Shown piece after piece: positions 28,950 through 37,366 of a stretch of DNA of 64,000 nucleotides. The position numbers and the translations under genes are program-made. The notes under the pieces are model-generated. The model saw only the letters and a program-made list of their open reading frames with translations, did no database searches and had not been told where the DNA came from. Where the stretch lies: NCBI GenBank assembly GCA_030696695.1, contig JAUYRP010000034.1:734599-798598 (forward strand), read 5' to 3'. The first letter of the stretch is position 1. Every line of letters starts with the position of its first letter. The DNA is from Methylophilus sp. (lineage in GTDB: Bacteria; Pseudomonadota; Gammaproteobacteria; Burkholderiales; Methylophilaceae).

Positions 28950-29219
28950 CTAGCCTTTCATGCGTATTGATGCAGGATGAAATGCGCGTGGGTGGCTAGT
29001 TTTCTGCTGCATGACAATCGCTCGTGAAGAGATTCGATCAACATTAGATATCTCTCTCACTTTTAGTTTTACTAAATCACATCCACGAAGCTTGTTGTCT
29101 AAAGCTAACTCCAACCGAATTCTAATACCACATATCTCTTTCAATAGAGGGATTTTTTGACCTACTAACTTATCTTTGTTCCATGACCGATTATTATGAT
29201 TTCCGAATACGGACTCCAT
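28950..29219 (-). pseudogene. N-terminal fragment of a tyrosine-recombinase-type integrase
   Basis: Eighty-nine residues beginning MESVFGNHNNRSWNKDKLVGQKIPLL and containing KEICGIRIRLELA, DNKLRGCDLVKLKV and SSRAIVMQQKT. These match the N-terminal third of a widespread proteobacterial integrase of about 210 residues. Compared with that pattern, the stretch between LELA and DNKLRGCD is shortened, and after MQQKT the frame diverges and stops. The catalytic C-terminus is absent. It is on the same strand as the other integrase fragment about 0.9 kb away but probably derives from a different recombinase. Confidence 0.7.
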
Positions 29220-29506
29220 TATGATCTCCTAGGTATAACAGGGGATTGTTATACTCTATTAGGCCGTGGCAACTTTGCAGTTCAGATTGTTGCTGCTACT
29301 TGCTACCTATCTGCTTATGCTGAAATTAAACGAATGATTGAATGATTTTCGAATCATTTCCGTTAAAAGCATAAAGAGATTCAATGTCAACTAATCTTGA
29401 AATGCATCATATATGCAGAGTATCTAGCATAATGGGTGATTACTATATTGCCAGAAAAAATGTATTGGAAATGAACATCCGAATCATTGATTAAAGAGAG
29501 GATATG

Positions 29507-31462
29507 ATGAAAACCAGATTAAAAATAGTGCATGCATTGATACTTGCAACATTAGGGTTACATGCAATTTCCAGCTTGGCAGGAATCGCCGATGTTGAAG
29601 CCAATTTAAGCAAGCTGCATATGCCGCCAGGTTTCAAAGTAGAAATTTATGCTGAAGTGCCAGGCGCGCGTCAGATGACTTTGGGAACAAACGGTAATGT
29701 CTATGTTGGCACCCGCGGCAATAAACTCTATGCGGTAGTCGACAAGAATAAAGACCGTAAGGCAGACCAGGTATTAACATTGATGGATGACCTAAAAGTT
29801 GGCAATGGCGTGGCGATGTATGATGGTAATCTTTATGTTGCTGAACAGAATCGCATTACACGTGTTGGAGGCGTTGACTTTGACTTAAATAAGCCTTTCA
29901 TGAAAACGCGTCAGGTGATTTACGACAAGCTTCCAAATAAGGATGCACATGGATGGCGCTATATGGCTTTTGGGCCAGATGGTAAACTTTATGTGACAAT
30001 CGGTGCGCCGTGCAACATCTGTGATCCTCAAGGCATAGAAGCAAGCATCATTCGTATGAATCCCGACGGTAGCAATGTAGAAACATTCGCCAAAGGTATT
30101 AGGAATTCGGTGGGCATGGATTTCCAGCCAGGTACTAACACACTGTTTTTTACCGATAACAGCGTGGATATGATGGGTGACGATATTCCTCATGATGAAT
30201 TAAATGCTGCGCCTAAAAAGGATATGCATTTTGGTTTCCCATTCTATGCGGGCGGAAATGCTCGACAGGCCGAATGGAAAGATAAAACACCTCCCAAGAA
30301 TGTCACTTACCCGGCTACTGAATTCCAAGCGCACAGTGCAAACTTAGGTTTTAAGTTCTACACCGGCAAACAGTTTCCGACTGAGTATCAGAACAGCGCC
30401 ATAATTGCCCAACATGGTTCATGGAATCGTAAACGGGCTGTAGGTTATCAATTAATGCGTGTCACTTTCGATGAAAAGAACCAAGTGAAAGGCAGTGAAG
30501 TATTTATCGGTGGCTGGTTAGTAGATGGTGAAATATGGGGCCGTCCAACCGATGTGTTGCAGTTGCCTGATGGCTCACTGTTAGTGTCCGATGATTACAA
30601 TGATGTCATTTACCGTGTGAGCTATGGTGAGCAATCAACAATATCTGCTACTAAGGAAAACGCTGTTTCTGACAAAACTTTGACTGGTTTGCAGATGCCC
30701 GAGTCATCGATTTCACATCCAGACGGGCGCATTTTCATCACTGAAATCGGCGGCCGTGGTACGAATGGAGATGGTAAAGTTACTGTGCTGAATACAGATG
30801 GCACTACTAAAACTTTGGCGGATGGATTAAATGATCCGAGGGGTATCGATCTATTCAATAACCAACTATACGTAGCCGATGTTAATCAGGTAATTCGAAT
30901 TGATCTTGATGGTAAAAGGACTATTATCGCGAAACCAACTGATTTTCAGAACACTCCAATCTTTCTGAACGATATTGAAATTGATGGCTTAGGTAATGTG
31001 TATGTATCAGATAGCGGTGATGATAATGGCAAGCATGGGTCAATCTATAAAATCACGCCTGCTGGAAAGGTCATTCAGATTATCAATGACAAATCAGGAA
31101 TTAAACGCCCCAATGGATTATTGATGGATGGTCCAAATAAACTTCTGGTAGCTGATTTTGGTACTGGCAACTTGTTCCAAGTTACGTTTGATGGCGTATC
31201 CAACAAACCGAAATCAAAAGTCACGTTGCTTAATAGCGGCTTCGGTAGTGCAGATGGATTAATCAGAGACGCAAATGGCATTCTATATGTCAGCGATTGG
31301 GCAAGTGGTAAGGTTTGGCAATTAAGTGAGCCTAAAGCCACTCCTCAGTTAATTACAGAGGGCCATCAATCAGCAGCAGATATTTCACTGTCTATCGATG
31401 GTAAATATATCCTAATGCCAGACATGAAGGCAGGGCAGTTGGTTTCATTACCAATCAAGTAG
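29507..31462 (+). CDS. Secreted two-propeller PQQ/sorbosone-dehydrogenase-like and NHL-repeat protein
   Basis: A 651-residue exported protein (signal peptide through about residue 25, ending SSLAG). The first half (about 30-375) resembles PQQ-dependent sugar/L-sorbosone dehydrogenases: LHMPPGFKVEIYAEVPGARQ, FGPDGKLYVTIGAPCNICDP, IIAQHGSWNRKRAVGYQ, PDGSLLVSDDYNDVIYRV. The second half (about 385-650) is an NHL/SMP-30-like propeller with repeats of the type DGLGNVYVSDSGD, GPNKLLVADFG and ANGILYVSDW. It likely acts in the periplasm; substrate unknown. Two ATGs are adjacent; AGAGG fits the second better. Confidence 0.85.
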   Translation: MKTRLKIVHALILATLGLHAISSLAGIADVEANLSKLHMPPGFKVEIYAEVPGARQMTLGTNGNVYVGTRGNKLYAVVDKNKDRKADQVLTLMDDLKVGNGVAMYDGNLYVAEQNRITRVGGVDFDLNKPFMKTRQVIYDKLPNKDAHGWRYMAFGPDGKLYVTIGAPCNICDPQGIEASIIRMNPDGSNVETFAKGIRNSVGMDFQPGTNTLFFTDNSVDMMGDDIPHDELNAAPKKDMHFGFPFYAGGNARQAEWKDKTPPKNVTYPATEFQAHSANLGFKFYTGKQFPTEYQNSAIIAQHGSWNRKRAVGYQLMRVTFDEKNQVKGSEVFIGGWLVDGEIWGRPTDVLQLPDGSLLVSDDYNDVIYRVSYGEQSTISATKENAVSDKTLTGLQMPESSISHPDGRIFITEIGGRGTNGDGKVTVLNTDGTTKTLADGLNDPRGIDLFNNQLYVADVNQVIRIDLDGKRTIIAKPTDFQNTPIFLNDIEIDGLGNVYVSDSGDDNGKHGSIYKITPAGKVIQIINDKSGIKRPNGLLMDGPNKLLVADFGTGNLFQVTFDGVSNKPKSKVTLLNSGFGSADGLIRDANGILYVSDWASGKVWQLSEPKATPQLITEGHQSAADISLSIDGKYILMPDMKAGQLVSLPIK

Positions 31463-31475
31463 TTAATGTGTAATG

Positions 31476-31502
31476 AAAAAAGCCGGCAATGCCGGCTTTT
31501 TT
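31476..31502. terminator. Rho-independent terminator
   Basis: AAAAAAGCCGGC, loop AAT, GCCGGCTTTTTT: a 12-bp perfect stem just after the propeller-protein stop codon. Confidence 0.95.
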
Positions 31503-31693
31503 ATCGTCTATAAGACCCATATTATCCTTTGGTGAAGAGACATGGATCGACCTAAAGCCGCTACTCAGATAAATACTGAACCTTACTCAAAGTATTTCTT
31601 TTGTACTGAAATAATTAATTTTTTGCGTCTGTATTGCATACCAGCTCGCTTGTAAATAATTCATGCGTGGTAATCACCCGCTACACTAGACAA

Positions 31694-32558
31694 TCAACTA
31701 CTTCCTGTATTTAACGCTTCAAATGCCATCGGGCTCATCTGGTTAAGATAGCCATGACGACGTTTACGATTGTAAAACATTTCAATGTACTCAAATACGT
31801 CTGATTTTGCTTCCTCTCTTGTATTGTAGATTCGGTTTTTAATCTTTTCCTTCTTTAAGTTGCTAAAAAATGACTCAGCCACGGCGTTGTCATAACAGTT
31901 CCCACGTCTGCTCATACTGGTGATCAGTTGATTCTCTTTGCACCAGCGACTAAATTCATCACTGCCAAATTGACTGCCTTGGTCTGAATGTATCATGACG
32001 CGCTTTTGTGGTTGTCTTCTCCACTTGGCCATCAGCATCGCATCAAGGACGACTTCAGTGCGCATGTTAGCTTGCATCGACCATCCCACCACTGCACGTG
32101 AATACAAATCTACAACAACCGCCACATATAACCAGCCTTCATAAGTTCTGATTTGCGTAATATCTGTCACCCACACTTCATCGGGGCGACTGACTTCAAA
32201 CTGTTGTTGCAAGTGGTTTGGGACTAGCAATCGCTGGTTTACCTGACTTGTAGCGCGGACGACGATACCCGCGCACCGATTTAAGCTTAGCTTGACGCAT
32301 GAGCCTAGCCACACGTTTCTCACCAATCTTAAAGCCTGCTTCACGTAAGTCACGATGCACACGCGGGCTACCGTAGATGCCTTGGCTATCCTCAAAGGAT
32401 TGCTTAATCTCCACCAGTAGCTTTGCATCTTCTATGGCGCGTGCTGATAAAGGCTCAGCTTTCCATGCGTAATAGCCACTGCGATGAACCTTGAGTGCTC
32501 GGCACATACTGACTACCCTAAACTCACTTAGGTGTTGGTCAATAAAGGTGTACTTCAC
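31694..32558 (-). pseudogene. IS3-family transposase OrfB, frameshifted
   Basis: DDE transposase reading in two frames. The first part (32558 to about 32222) starts MKYTFIDQHLSEFRVVSMCR, includes the HTH_21 segment GIYGSPRVHRDLREAGFKIG and ends KSGKPAIASP. The second (from about 32220 to 31694) continues NHLQQQFEVSRPDEVWVTD with catalytic residues in WVTDITQIRT, MIHSDQGSQF and NAVAESFFSNLKKE. One extra base in the AAA run at 32218-32220 breaks the frame. This is not the usual programmed site (which is in orfA), so the copy is probably inactive unless it is a sequencing error. Confidence 0.85.
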
Positions 32559-32839
32559 TCTTGGTGGCTGGCAAAGTACACGGCGGCCTTTTTTAGGATG
32601 TCACGTTCTTCTGTGGCACGTTTGAGTGCTGCATTGAGCCGACTCACTTCTTGCTTGAGTGCGGCAACATCTTTGCTAAATTGAGGTTGTTTCTGTAAGT
32701 CGGCTTCGCGCAGCCATTTGTAAAGACTTTTATCTGACACACCTAAACGCTTGGATACTTCAACAACACCATGTCCGCGTTCGGTGATTTGTTTGAGTGC
32801 TTCAGCCTTAAATTCAGCTGTATATCTGATACCTTTCAT
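32555..32839 (-). CDS. IS3-family transposase OrfA
   Basis: A 94-residue helix-turn-helix protein (GIRYTAEFKAEALKQITERG, VSKRLGVSDKSLYKWLRE) with a leucine-zipper-like C-terminus. It overlaps orfB by four bases. An AAAAAAG slippery heptamer (complement of 32588-32594) lies near its end, the usual site for the -1 frameshift that makes the OrfAB fusion. It binds the inverted repeats and partners OrfB. Confidence 0.9.
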   Translation of the reverse strand: MKGIRYTAEFKAEALKQITERGHGVVEVSKRLGVSDKSLYKWLREADLQKQPQFSKDVAALKQEVSRLNAALKRATEERDILKKAAVYFASHQE

Positions 32840-32899
32840 TACTGCTTCTCCGTTCTTGTTTCGACATTATTATATGTCTAGCAGAGCGGGTGATTACCA

Positions 32900-33187
32900 T
32901 CACTCACTTTGGATAGAGGTACGGAGTTTGCAGAACATCGCCGGTTTCAAGTGGAAACAAATATTGATGTGTACTTTTGCGACCCCAACAGTCCTTGGCA
33001 GCGTGGAAGCAACGAAAACACCAATCGCTTATTGAGGCAGTACTTTCCAAAAGGTACTGACTTATCGGTACACTCACAAGCTAAACTAAGTGCAGTGGCT
33101 AGACAGTTAAACGAAAGGCCTCGTAAAACATTAGATTACGAGACTCCAGCAGAAAGATTTAAAGCGTGTGTTGCATCGACCGGTTGA
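32900..33187 (+). pseudogene. Truncated IS30-type transposase (C-terminal part)
   Basis: The frame entering from the IS3 boundary reads [15 protein letters not shown] and continues [28 protein letters not shown] to [12 protein letters not shown], the C-terminal catalytic part of IS30-family transposases (last Asp and Glu of the DDE triad). The N-terminal two thirds are missing; no matching piece was found left of the IS3 copy, so the element is a remnant. Confidence 0.85.
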
Positions 33188-33192
33188 ACTCA

Positions 33193-33213
33193 CACCCCAT
33201 AGCAGTCATTCAA
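33193..33213. repeat. Copy of the dispersed CCCC..AGC.G.CATTCAA motif
   Basis: CACCCCATAGCAGTCATTCAA, directly after the IS30-type fragment; a variant of the short motif seen in several intergenic regions of the window. Confidence 0.45.
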
Positions 33214-33271
33214 ATTTGAGCTAATTTGGTCTATTTGATTGATTAGAGTTCCGCTAGACATAACAACCTCA

Positions 33272-33583
33272 CTATTCACTTAATACTTCACGTAAGGTAG
33301 CTAGAACTTGCTCTACCACCGTCGAGTTACGTTTGTAGTATGTCCATTTACCAACCTTAGTTGATTCGACCAAGTTCGCATCTTGCAACGCTTTCAAACA
33401 TAATGATGTGGCAGGTTGCGATAGCCCAACCTTGTCCTGAATCAAGCTTGCACACACCCCATACATCTCGTATGGGTAAAGTTGTGTGTAGTCCTTAAAC
33501 GCCTCATTAGGATTAGCTAACCAAGCCAATATTGCACGTCTTGTAGGGTTAGCTAGCATTTTTAATGCTTCATTTAAATCCAT
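33272..33583 (-). CDS. ArsR-family winged-helix regulator
   Basis: A 103-residue ArsR/SmtB-type repressor. It starts MDLNEALKMLANPTRRAILAWL, and the recognition region is VGLSQPATSLCLKALQDANLVES. There is no classic metal-binding ELCVCD motif on the recognition helix, but two cysteines (GVCASL, SLCLKAL) could sense thiol-reactive compounds (inference). It follows the Old Yellow Enzyme gene by 50 bases on the same strand, and a dyad upstream of that gene is its likely operator. Confidence 0.85.
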   Translation of the reverse strand: MDLNEALKMLANPTRRAILAWLANPNEAFKDYTQLYPYEMYGVCASLIQDKVGLSQPATSLCLKALQDANLVESTKVGKWTYYKRNSTVVEQVLATLREVLSE

Positions 33584-33633
33584 CTTACTCTCACCTTATT
33601 GCCAGTGGGAAAGCCCACTATTAAAGTTGATCA

Positions 33634-34755
33634 TTATGTGCTGAATGGATAATCAATGTATCCTGCTTCACCACCACCATAAAGAGTATGATTATGCACT
33701 TGATTAAACGATAATCCTTTTAGAATTCGATACGGTAAATCGGGGTTTGCTATAAATGGTTTACCAAATGCATATAAATCACCGTAGCCTTTTGAATTTA
33801 CTGTCAGTGCCTTCTCTACGGTATAACGACCTGCATAAATTATCGCACCCTCAAATGTTTTACGTAAATCACGTCTAAATGTTTCAGGCAAGTCTGGGCT
33901 GTTGTCCCAATCTGCCTCTGCGATCGATATGTATGCAATACCAAGATCATTCAACATTTCAGCAGCACGAATGTAGGTTTCATGAGGGTTACTTTCTACT
34001 AGGCCAAGATAAACGCGGTCTTCTGTAGTGGTGGTAAACAGTGGAGCGAATCTTACACCTACTCGATTACGCCCAAACACGTCGATAACAGCTTCAGTAA
34101 CCTCTCTTAAAAAGCGAAGTCTATTGGTTAGCGAGCCACCGTATTCGTCCGTTCTTTGATTCGTGTGCTCAGAAATGAATTGGTTTAGCAAATAACCGTT
34201 AGCGGAATGAAGCTCAACACCGTCAAATCCAGCCAACTTTGCGTTTTTAGCAGCTTGACGATATACCTTAACCAATTCTTTAACTTCTTCGGTTGTCAGT
34301 TCACGAGGCATGCTTGGTTCAACCAAAGCACCTTCGCCAGGTCCAGTCTCGATGAATACCTTTACAGACTTAGCTTGAATGGCTGATGGTGCTACTGGTG
34401 CATCTCCGTTTGGTTGTAACTCGCAATGGGATACTCGGCCAACATGCCAAAGTTGGCAAAAAATAATTCCACCACTTTCGTGTACAGCGTTCGTTACTTT
34501 CTTCCAACCTTCTATTTGCTCCTCTGAGTGTATGCCTGGTGTCCAAGCGTAGCCTTGCCCACGTGTTTCAATCTGTGTACCTTCTGTAACCATAAAACCT
34601 GCAGTAGAGCGTTGTTTATAGTAACTTGCCATTAATTCATTTGGCACATTTCCCGGTTGAGAGCTACGGCAGCGAGTTAGTGGCGGTAATACAATTCGAT
34701 TGGGTAAAAACAAGTCGCCTAATTGGACTTTTTCAAATAATGACGATACGTTCAT
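33634..34755 (-). CDS. Old Yellow Enzyme family alkene/nitro reductase
   Basis: A 373-residue FMN-dependent NAD(P)H oxidoreductase of the NemA/OYE class that reduces electrophilic alkenes, nitro compounds and quinones. Recognisable are LPNRIVLPPLTRCRSS at the N-terminus, GIIFCQLWHVGRVSH, the active-site region FDGVELHSANGYLLNQFISEHTNQRTDEYGG and FAPLFTTTT. Length is typical. It is paired with an ArsR regulator downstream and has a strong dyad just before its start codon. Confidence 0.93.
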   Translation of the reverse strand: MNVSSLFEKVQLGDLFLPNRIVLPPLTRCRSSQPGNVPNELMASYYKQRSTAGFMVTEGTQIETRGQGYAWTPGIHSEEQIEGWKKVTNAVHESGGIIFCQLWHVGRVSHCELQPNGDAPVAPSAIQAKSVKVFIETGPGEGALVEPSMPRELTTEEVKELVKVYRQAAKNAKLAGFDGVELHSANGYLLNQFISEHTNQRTDEYGGSLTNRLRFLREVTEAVIDVFGRNRVGVRFAPLFTTTTEDRVYLGLVESNPHETYIRAAEMLNDLGIAYISIAEADWDNSPDLPETFRRDLRKTFEGAIIYAGRYTVEKALTVNSKGYGDLYAFGKPFIANPDLPYRILKGLSFNQVHNHTLYGGGEAGYIDYPFST

Positions 34756-35269
34756 ATATGCCTCTTTAATTTAAGTTGCATACATTGTCACATTTAAATG
34801 CATAAATGTGAAGAGTTGTTTTGAATATATATATATGAAGTTCAGCTATGGGTCATATATGCTCATAAATAAAAAGTAGAATTAAGATTGCTGATACAGT
34901 CAGAATGTCATCGCGGAATCCATTTTCGACCTTCATAAAACCCCATCCCGGAATAAAGTTAAAATAGCAGTTCAAATACTCCTAATATCCTTAAACTGAA
35001 AGTAGACAGGATTAAGCTGACTTTCTCTTTAGAATTATTGAGCTGTTAGAATAACCGACTCTAATCGTCCCTTAACTGACCTTCATTAGTTAAATGCATG
35101 AGCACCGTCAGGCGTCCCGCTAAAGGGTTAGGGTGAGCTTGCTAAACAAAATCCACCATTAACGCCCCCAGATTCTATGTTTGTATACTTTCATCGTGGA
35201 GGCTTCATTTCGGCACTCAAACTTGACTGCCCAACCGACTGCAAAGCGCCTATGCAGTTGCTAATAGTG
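34756..35269. other. Intergenic region, no gene seen
   Basis: About 510 bases between the OYE gene and the detoxification operon. Apart from the dyad at 34789-34810 it holds an AT dinucleotide run (about 34826) and relic-like sequence such as CGTCCCGCTAAAGGG near 35117. No ORF with a convincing start was found. Confidence 0.4.
34789..34810. promoter_or_regulatory. Dyad operator upstream of the OYE-arsR pair
   Basis: CACATTTA, six bases AATGCA, TAAATGTG: perfect 8-bp arms, 33 bases upstream of the OYE start codon. Position and symmetry suit the ArsR-family repressor encoded downstream (inference). Confidence 0.65.
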
Positions 35270-36259
35270 CTAAACTGTCACCACAATTTTGCCGATCTGC
35301 TGGTTGGATTCCATATAGCGGTGTGCTTCGACAATCTGCGCTAGCGGATAGGTTTTGGCCACCAGCGGTTTCAGCTTGCCTTCAGTCAACCCTTGCACAA
35401 TGAAGGCTTTGGCGCGTGCCATGCGTTCAGGATGAGTGCTGATTTCAAATAGGGTATACCCGCGTATGGTTAATTGCTTGGCGAGCACGGGGAACAGCGG
35501 CAATGGCGTCGGCTCTGTACTTAGCGCGCCATACTGGAAAATAATGCCGCTTTGGGCTGTCGCTTCTGCCAGTTTGCTGATGGTCGGCCCGCCAACCGGA
35601 TCTAACACCACGCGTGCACCTTTATTATTGGTAATGCGGTTCACTTCGGTCACCAGGTCTTGTTCTTCCGTCGCAATCACATGCTTGGCACCGGCCTTGA
35701 GCAAAGCCTCGCGCTTGCTGCTGGTGCGCGTCAAAGCAACGGGAATAGCACCCAGCAGATTGGCAATCTCTATAGCTGCCACACCCACGCTGCTTGATGC
35801 CGCCGGAATCAGCACAAACTCACCGACTTTGGTATCGGCAAACTCCACCAATGCGCCATAGGCAGTCATATATTGCATCCAGATGGAGGCTGCTTCTGAC
35901 CAGGAAAGTGATGGTGGATGCTTTACCGCGGCAAATGCAGGCACATTCGCCAACTCACCATAAACACCATACTGATTCTGAGAGAACGCTGGGATTGTGC
36001 TGACCGCATCACCTATCTTGAACTCAGTCACGTTACCTCCCACTGCTTTGACTATGCCTGCCGCTTCATAGCCCAGCCTCGCTGGCAGTATCGGTGCTTC
36101 CAAATACTGACCATTGCGGAACATGACTTCTGCACGATTGAGACCGATGGCTTGCACCTTGATCTGCACTTCATCCCTGCCTGGTGCGGCGACTTGTTCA
36201 TCTGCTATCTGTAATACTTCTGGCCCACCGGTTTGGTAGAATCTGACGATACGTGACAT
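35270..36259 (-). CDS. Zinc-type alcohol dehydrogenase / quinone oxidoreductase family protein
   Basis: A 329-residue medium-chain dehydrogenase/reductase. The GroES-like N-terminal domain has KVQAIGLNRAEVMFRNG and LGYEAAGIVKAVGG; the NADPH-binding Rossmann domain begins AASSSVGVAAIEIANLLGA. Catalytic zinc ligands are absent, which fits the zeta-crystallin/QOR branch that reduces quinones and enones. Last gene of the leftward operon that starts with the TetR gene or the iron alcohol dehydrogenase. Confidence 0.88.
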   Translation of the reverse strand: MSRIVRFYQTGGPEVLQIADEQVAAPGRDEVQIKVQAIGLNRAEVMFRNGQYLEAPILPARLGYEAAGIVKAVGGNVTEFKIGDAVSTIPAFSQNQYGVYGELANVPAFAAVKHPPSLSWSEAASIWMQYMTAYGALVEFADTKVGEFVLIPAASSSVGVAAIEIANLLGAIPVALTRTSSKREALLKAGAKHVIATEEQDLVTEVNRITNNKGARVVLDPVGGPTISKLAEATAQSGIIFQYGALSTEPTPLPLFPVLAKQLTIRGYTLFEISTHPERMARAKAFIVQGLTEGKLKPLVAKTYPLAQIVEAHRYMESNQQIGKIVVTV

Positions 36260-36295
36260 TTTTATCTCCTGATGATGTAAAAAATAGTGTGGAAA

Positions 36296-37318
36296 TCAAG
36301 CCCAGCCGCTCAATACGATCTTACCTATGGTGCTACCGGCTTCGAGATGCGCGTGCGCCCTACGCAAGTTGGCAGCGTTGATAGGAGACAGTGTTTCGTT
36401 GAGCGTAGATCCAAGTACTTCCTCATCTACTAATCGTGCGATACGATCCAAGATATGGTGCTGCTCAATCATGTCCTCCGTCTGGTACATAGATCGGGTG
36501 TACATCAACTCCCAGACGAAAGTCGCGCTTTTGTTCTTTAGCAAGTTAAGGTCTACCGGCTGTGCGGTTTCCACAATCGAGCAGATGCGGCCTTGCGGCT
36601 TGATGAGCTCGGCCATGACAACAAAATAGCCATCGGTATCGTTGCAACAGAAAATATAATCAGGCTGGGGAATGCCGATTTCGCGCATTTGCGTCACCAG
36701 GTCATGCTGATGATTGATGACGTGCTGTGCGCCCAATTCCTGCACCCATGTTACGGTCTCTGGGCGCGATGCCGTGGCTACCACGGTCAATCCCGCCAAC
36801 TTATTCGCGAGTTGGATTGCAATAGAACCCACCCCGCCAGCGCCGCCTATGATAAGCAAGCTCTTATTACGGTTTTGCGTTATATCAAGTGCAATGCCCA
36901 GCCGGTCGAATAGTGCCTCCCATGCGGTCAGCGCAGTCAGCGGCAAAGCGGCTGCCTGGTCGAAACTCAAACTCTGTGGCATGTGGCCGACGATACGCTC
37001 ATCTACGAGCTGGTATTCGGCATTACAGCCTGAGCGCGTAATGTCGCCAGCGTAATATACTTTGTCGCCAGGCTTGAACAGCGTGCAGTCTGGTCCGGCT
37101 TCGACCACCTCACCAGCGGCATCCCAACCTAGAACCTTGGGTGTTATTTCCAACTTGTCTTTAGGCTTACGCACCTTGGTATCGACAGGGTTGACTGCAA
37201 TGGCGTGGATCTTCACCAAAAGATCGCGACCGATTGTCACGGGTCTCGGTAATTCGACATCCATCAGTGATTCAGGATCGCTGATAGGTAAATATCTGGT
37301 TAATGCAACGGCTTTCAT
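36296..37318 (-). CDS. Zinc-binding-family alcohol dehydrogenase (NADPH quinone reductase-like)
   Basis: A 340-residue MDR enzyme. N-terminal part: MKAVALTRYLPISDPESL, VKIHAIAVNPVDTKVR and LGWDAAGEVVEAGPD; nucleotide site: IIGGAGGVGSIAIQLANKLAG. The overall pattern matches the ZADH/YhdH-like alkenal and quinone reductases. Neighbours are the QOR-like gene (36 bases downstream) and the LLM enzyme upstream, with a GC-rich hairpin in the gap. Confidence 0.88.
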   Translation of the reverse strand: MKAVALTRYLPISDPESLMDVELPRPVTIGRDLLVKIHAIAVNPVDTKVRKPKDKLEITPKVLGWDAAGEVVEAGPDCTLFKPGDKVYYAGDITRSGCNAEYQLVDERIVGHMPQSLSFDQAAALPLTALTAWEALFDRLGIALDITQNRNKSLLIIGGAGGVGSIAIQLANKLAGLTVVATASRPETVTWVQELGAQHVINHQHDLVTQMREIGIPQPDYIFCCNDTDGYFVVMAELIKPQGRICSIVETAQPVDLNLLKNKSATFVWELMYTRSMYQTEDMIEQHHILDRIARLVDEEVLGSTLNETLSPINAANLRRAHAHLEAGSTIGKIVLSGWA

Positions 37319-37337
37319 GGTGTCTCCTGTTTTAGTG

Positions 37338-37359
37338 GCGCAGGCATCCTCGCCTGCGC
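37338..37359. other. GC-rich hairpin inside the operon
   Basis: GCGCAGGC, loop ATCCTC, GCCTGCGC: a perfect 8-bp stem between the LLM and ZADH genes. There is no T-run, so it may be an attenuator, an RNA-stability element or a dispersed palindrome rather than a terminator. Confidence 0.55.
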
Positions 37360-37366
37360 TTATATG

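Larger units (their letters stand above)
31668..32899 (-). mobile_element. IS3-family insertion sequence
   Basis: About 1232 bp with terminal inverted repeats that begin TGGTAATCACCCGCT on both ends; CTAGACA follows after a 3-base variable gap in both. It carries overlapping orfA and orfB of the IS3 family. No target duplication is evident (GCG at the left, TCA at the right), and the right flank is a truncated IS30-type transposase, so flanking DNA has probably been deleted or rearranged after insertion. Confidence 0.88.
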
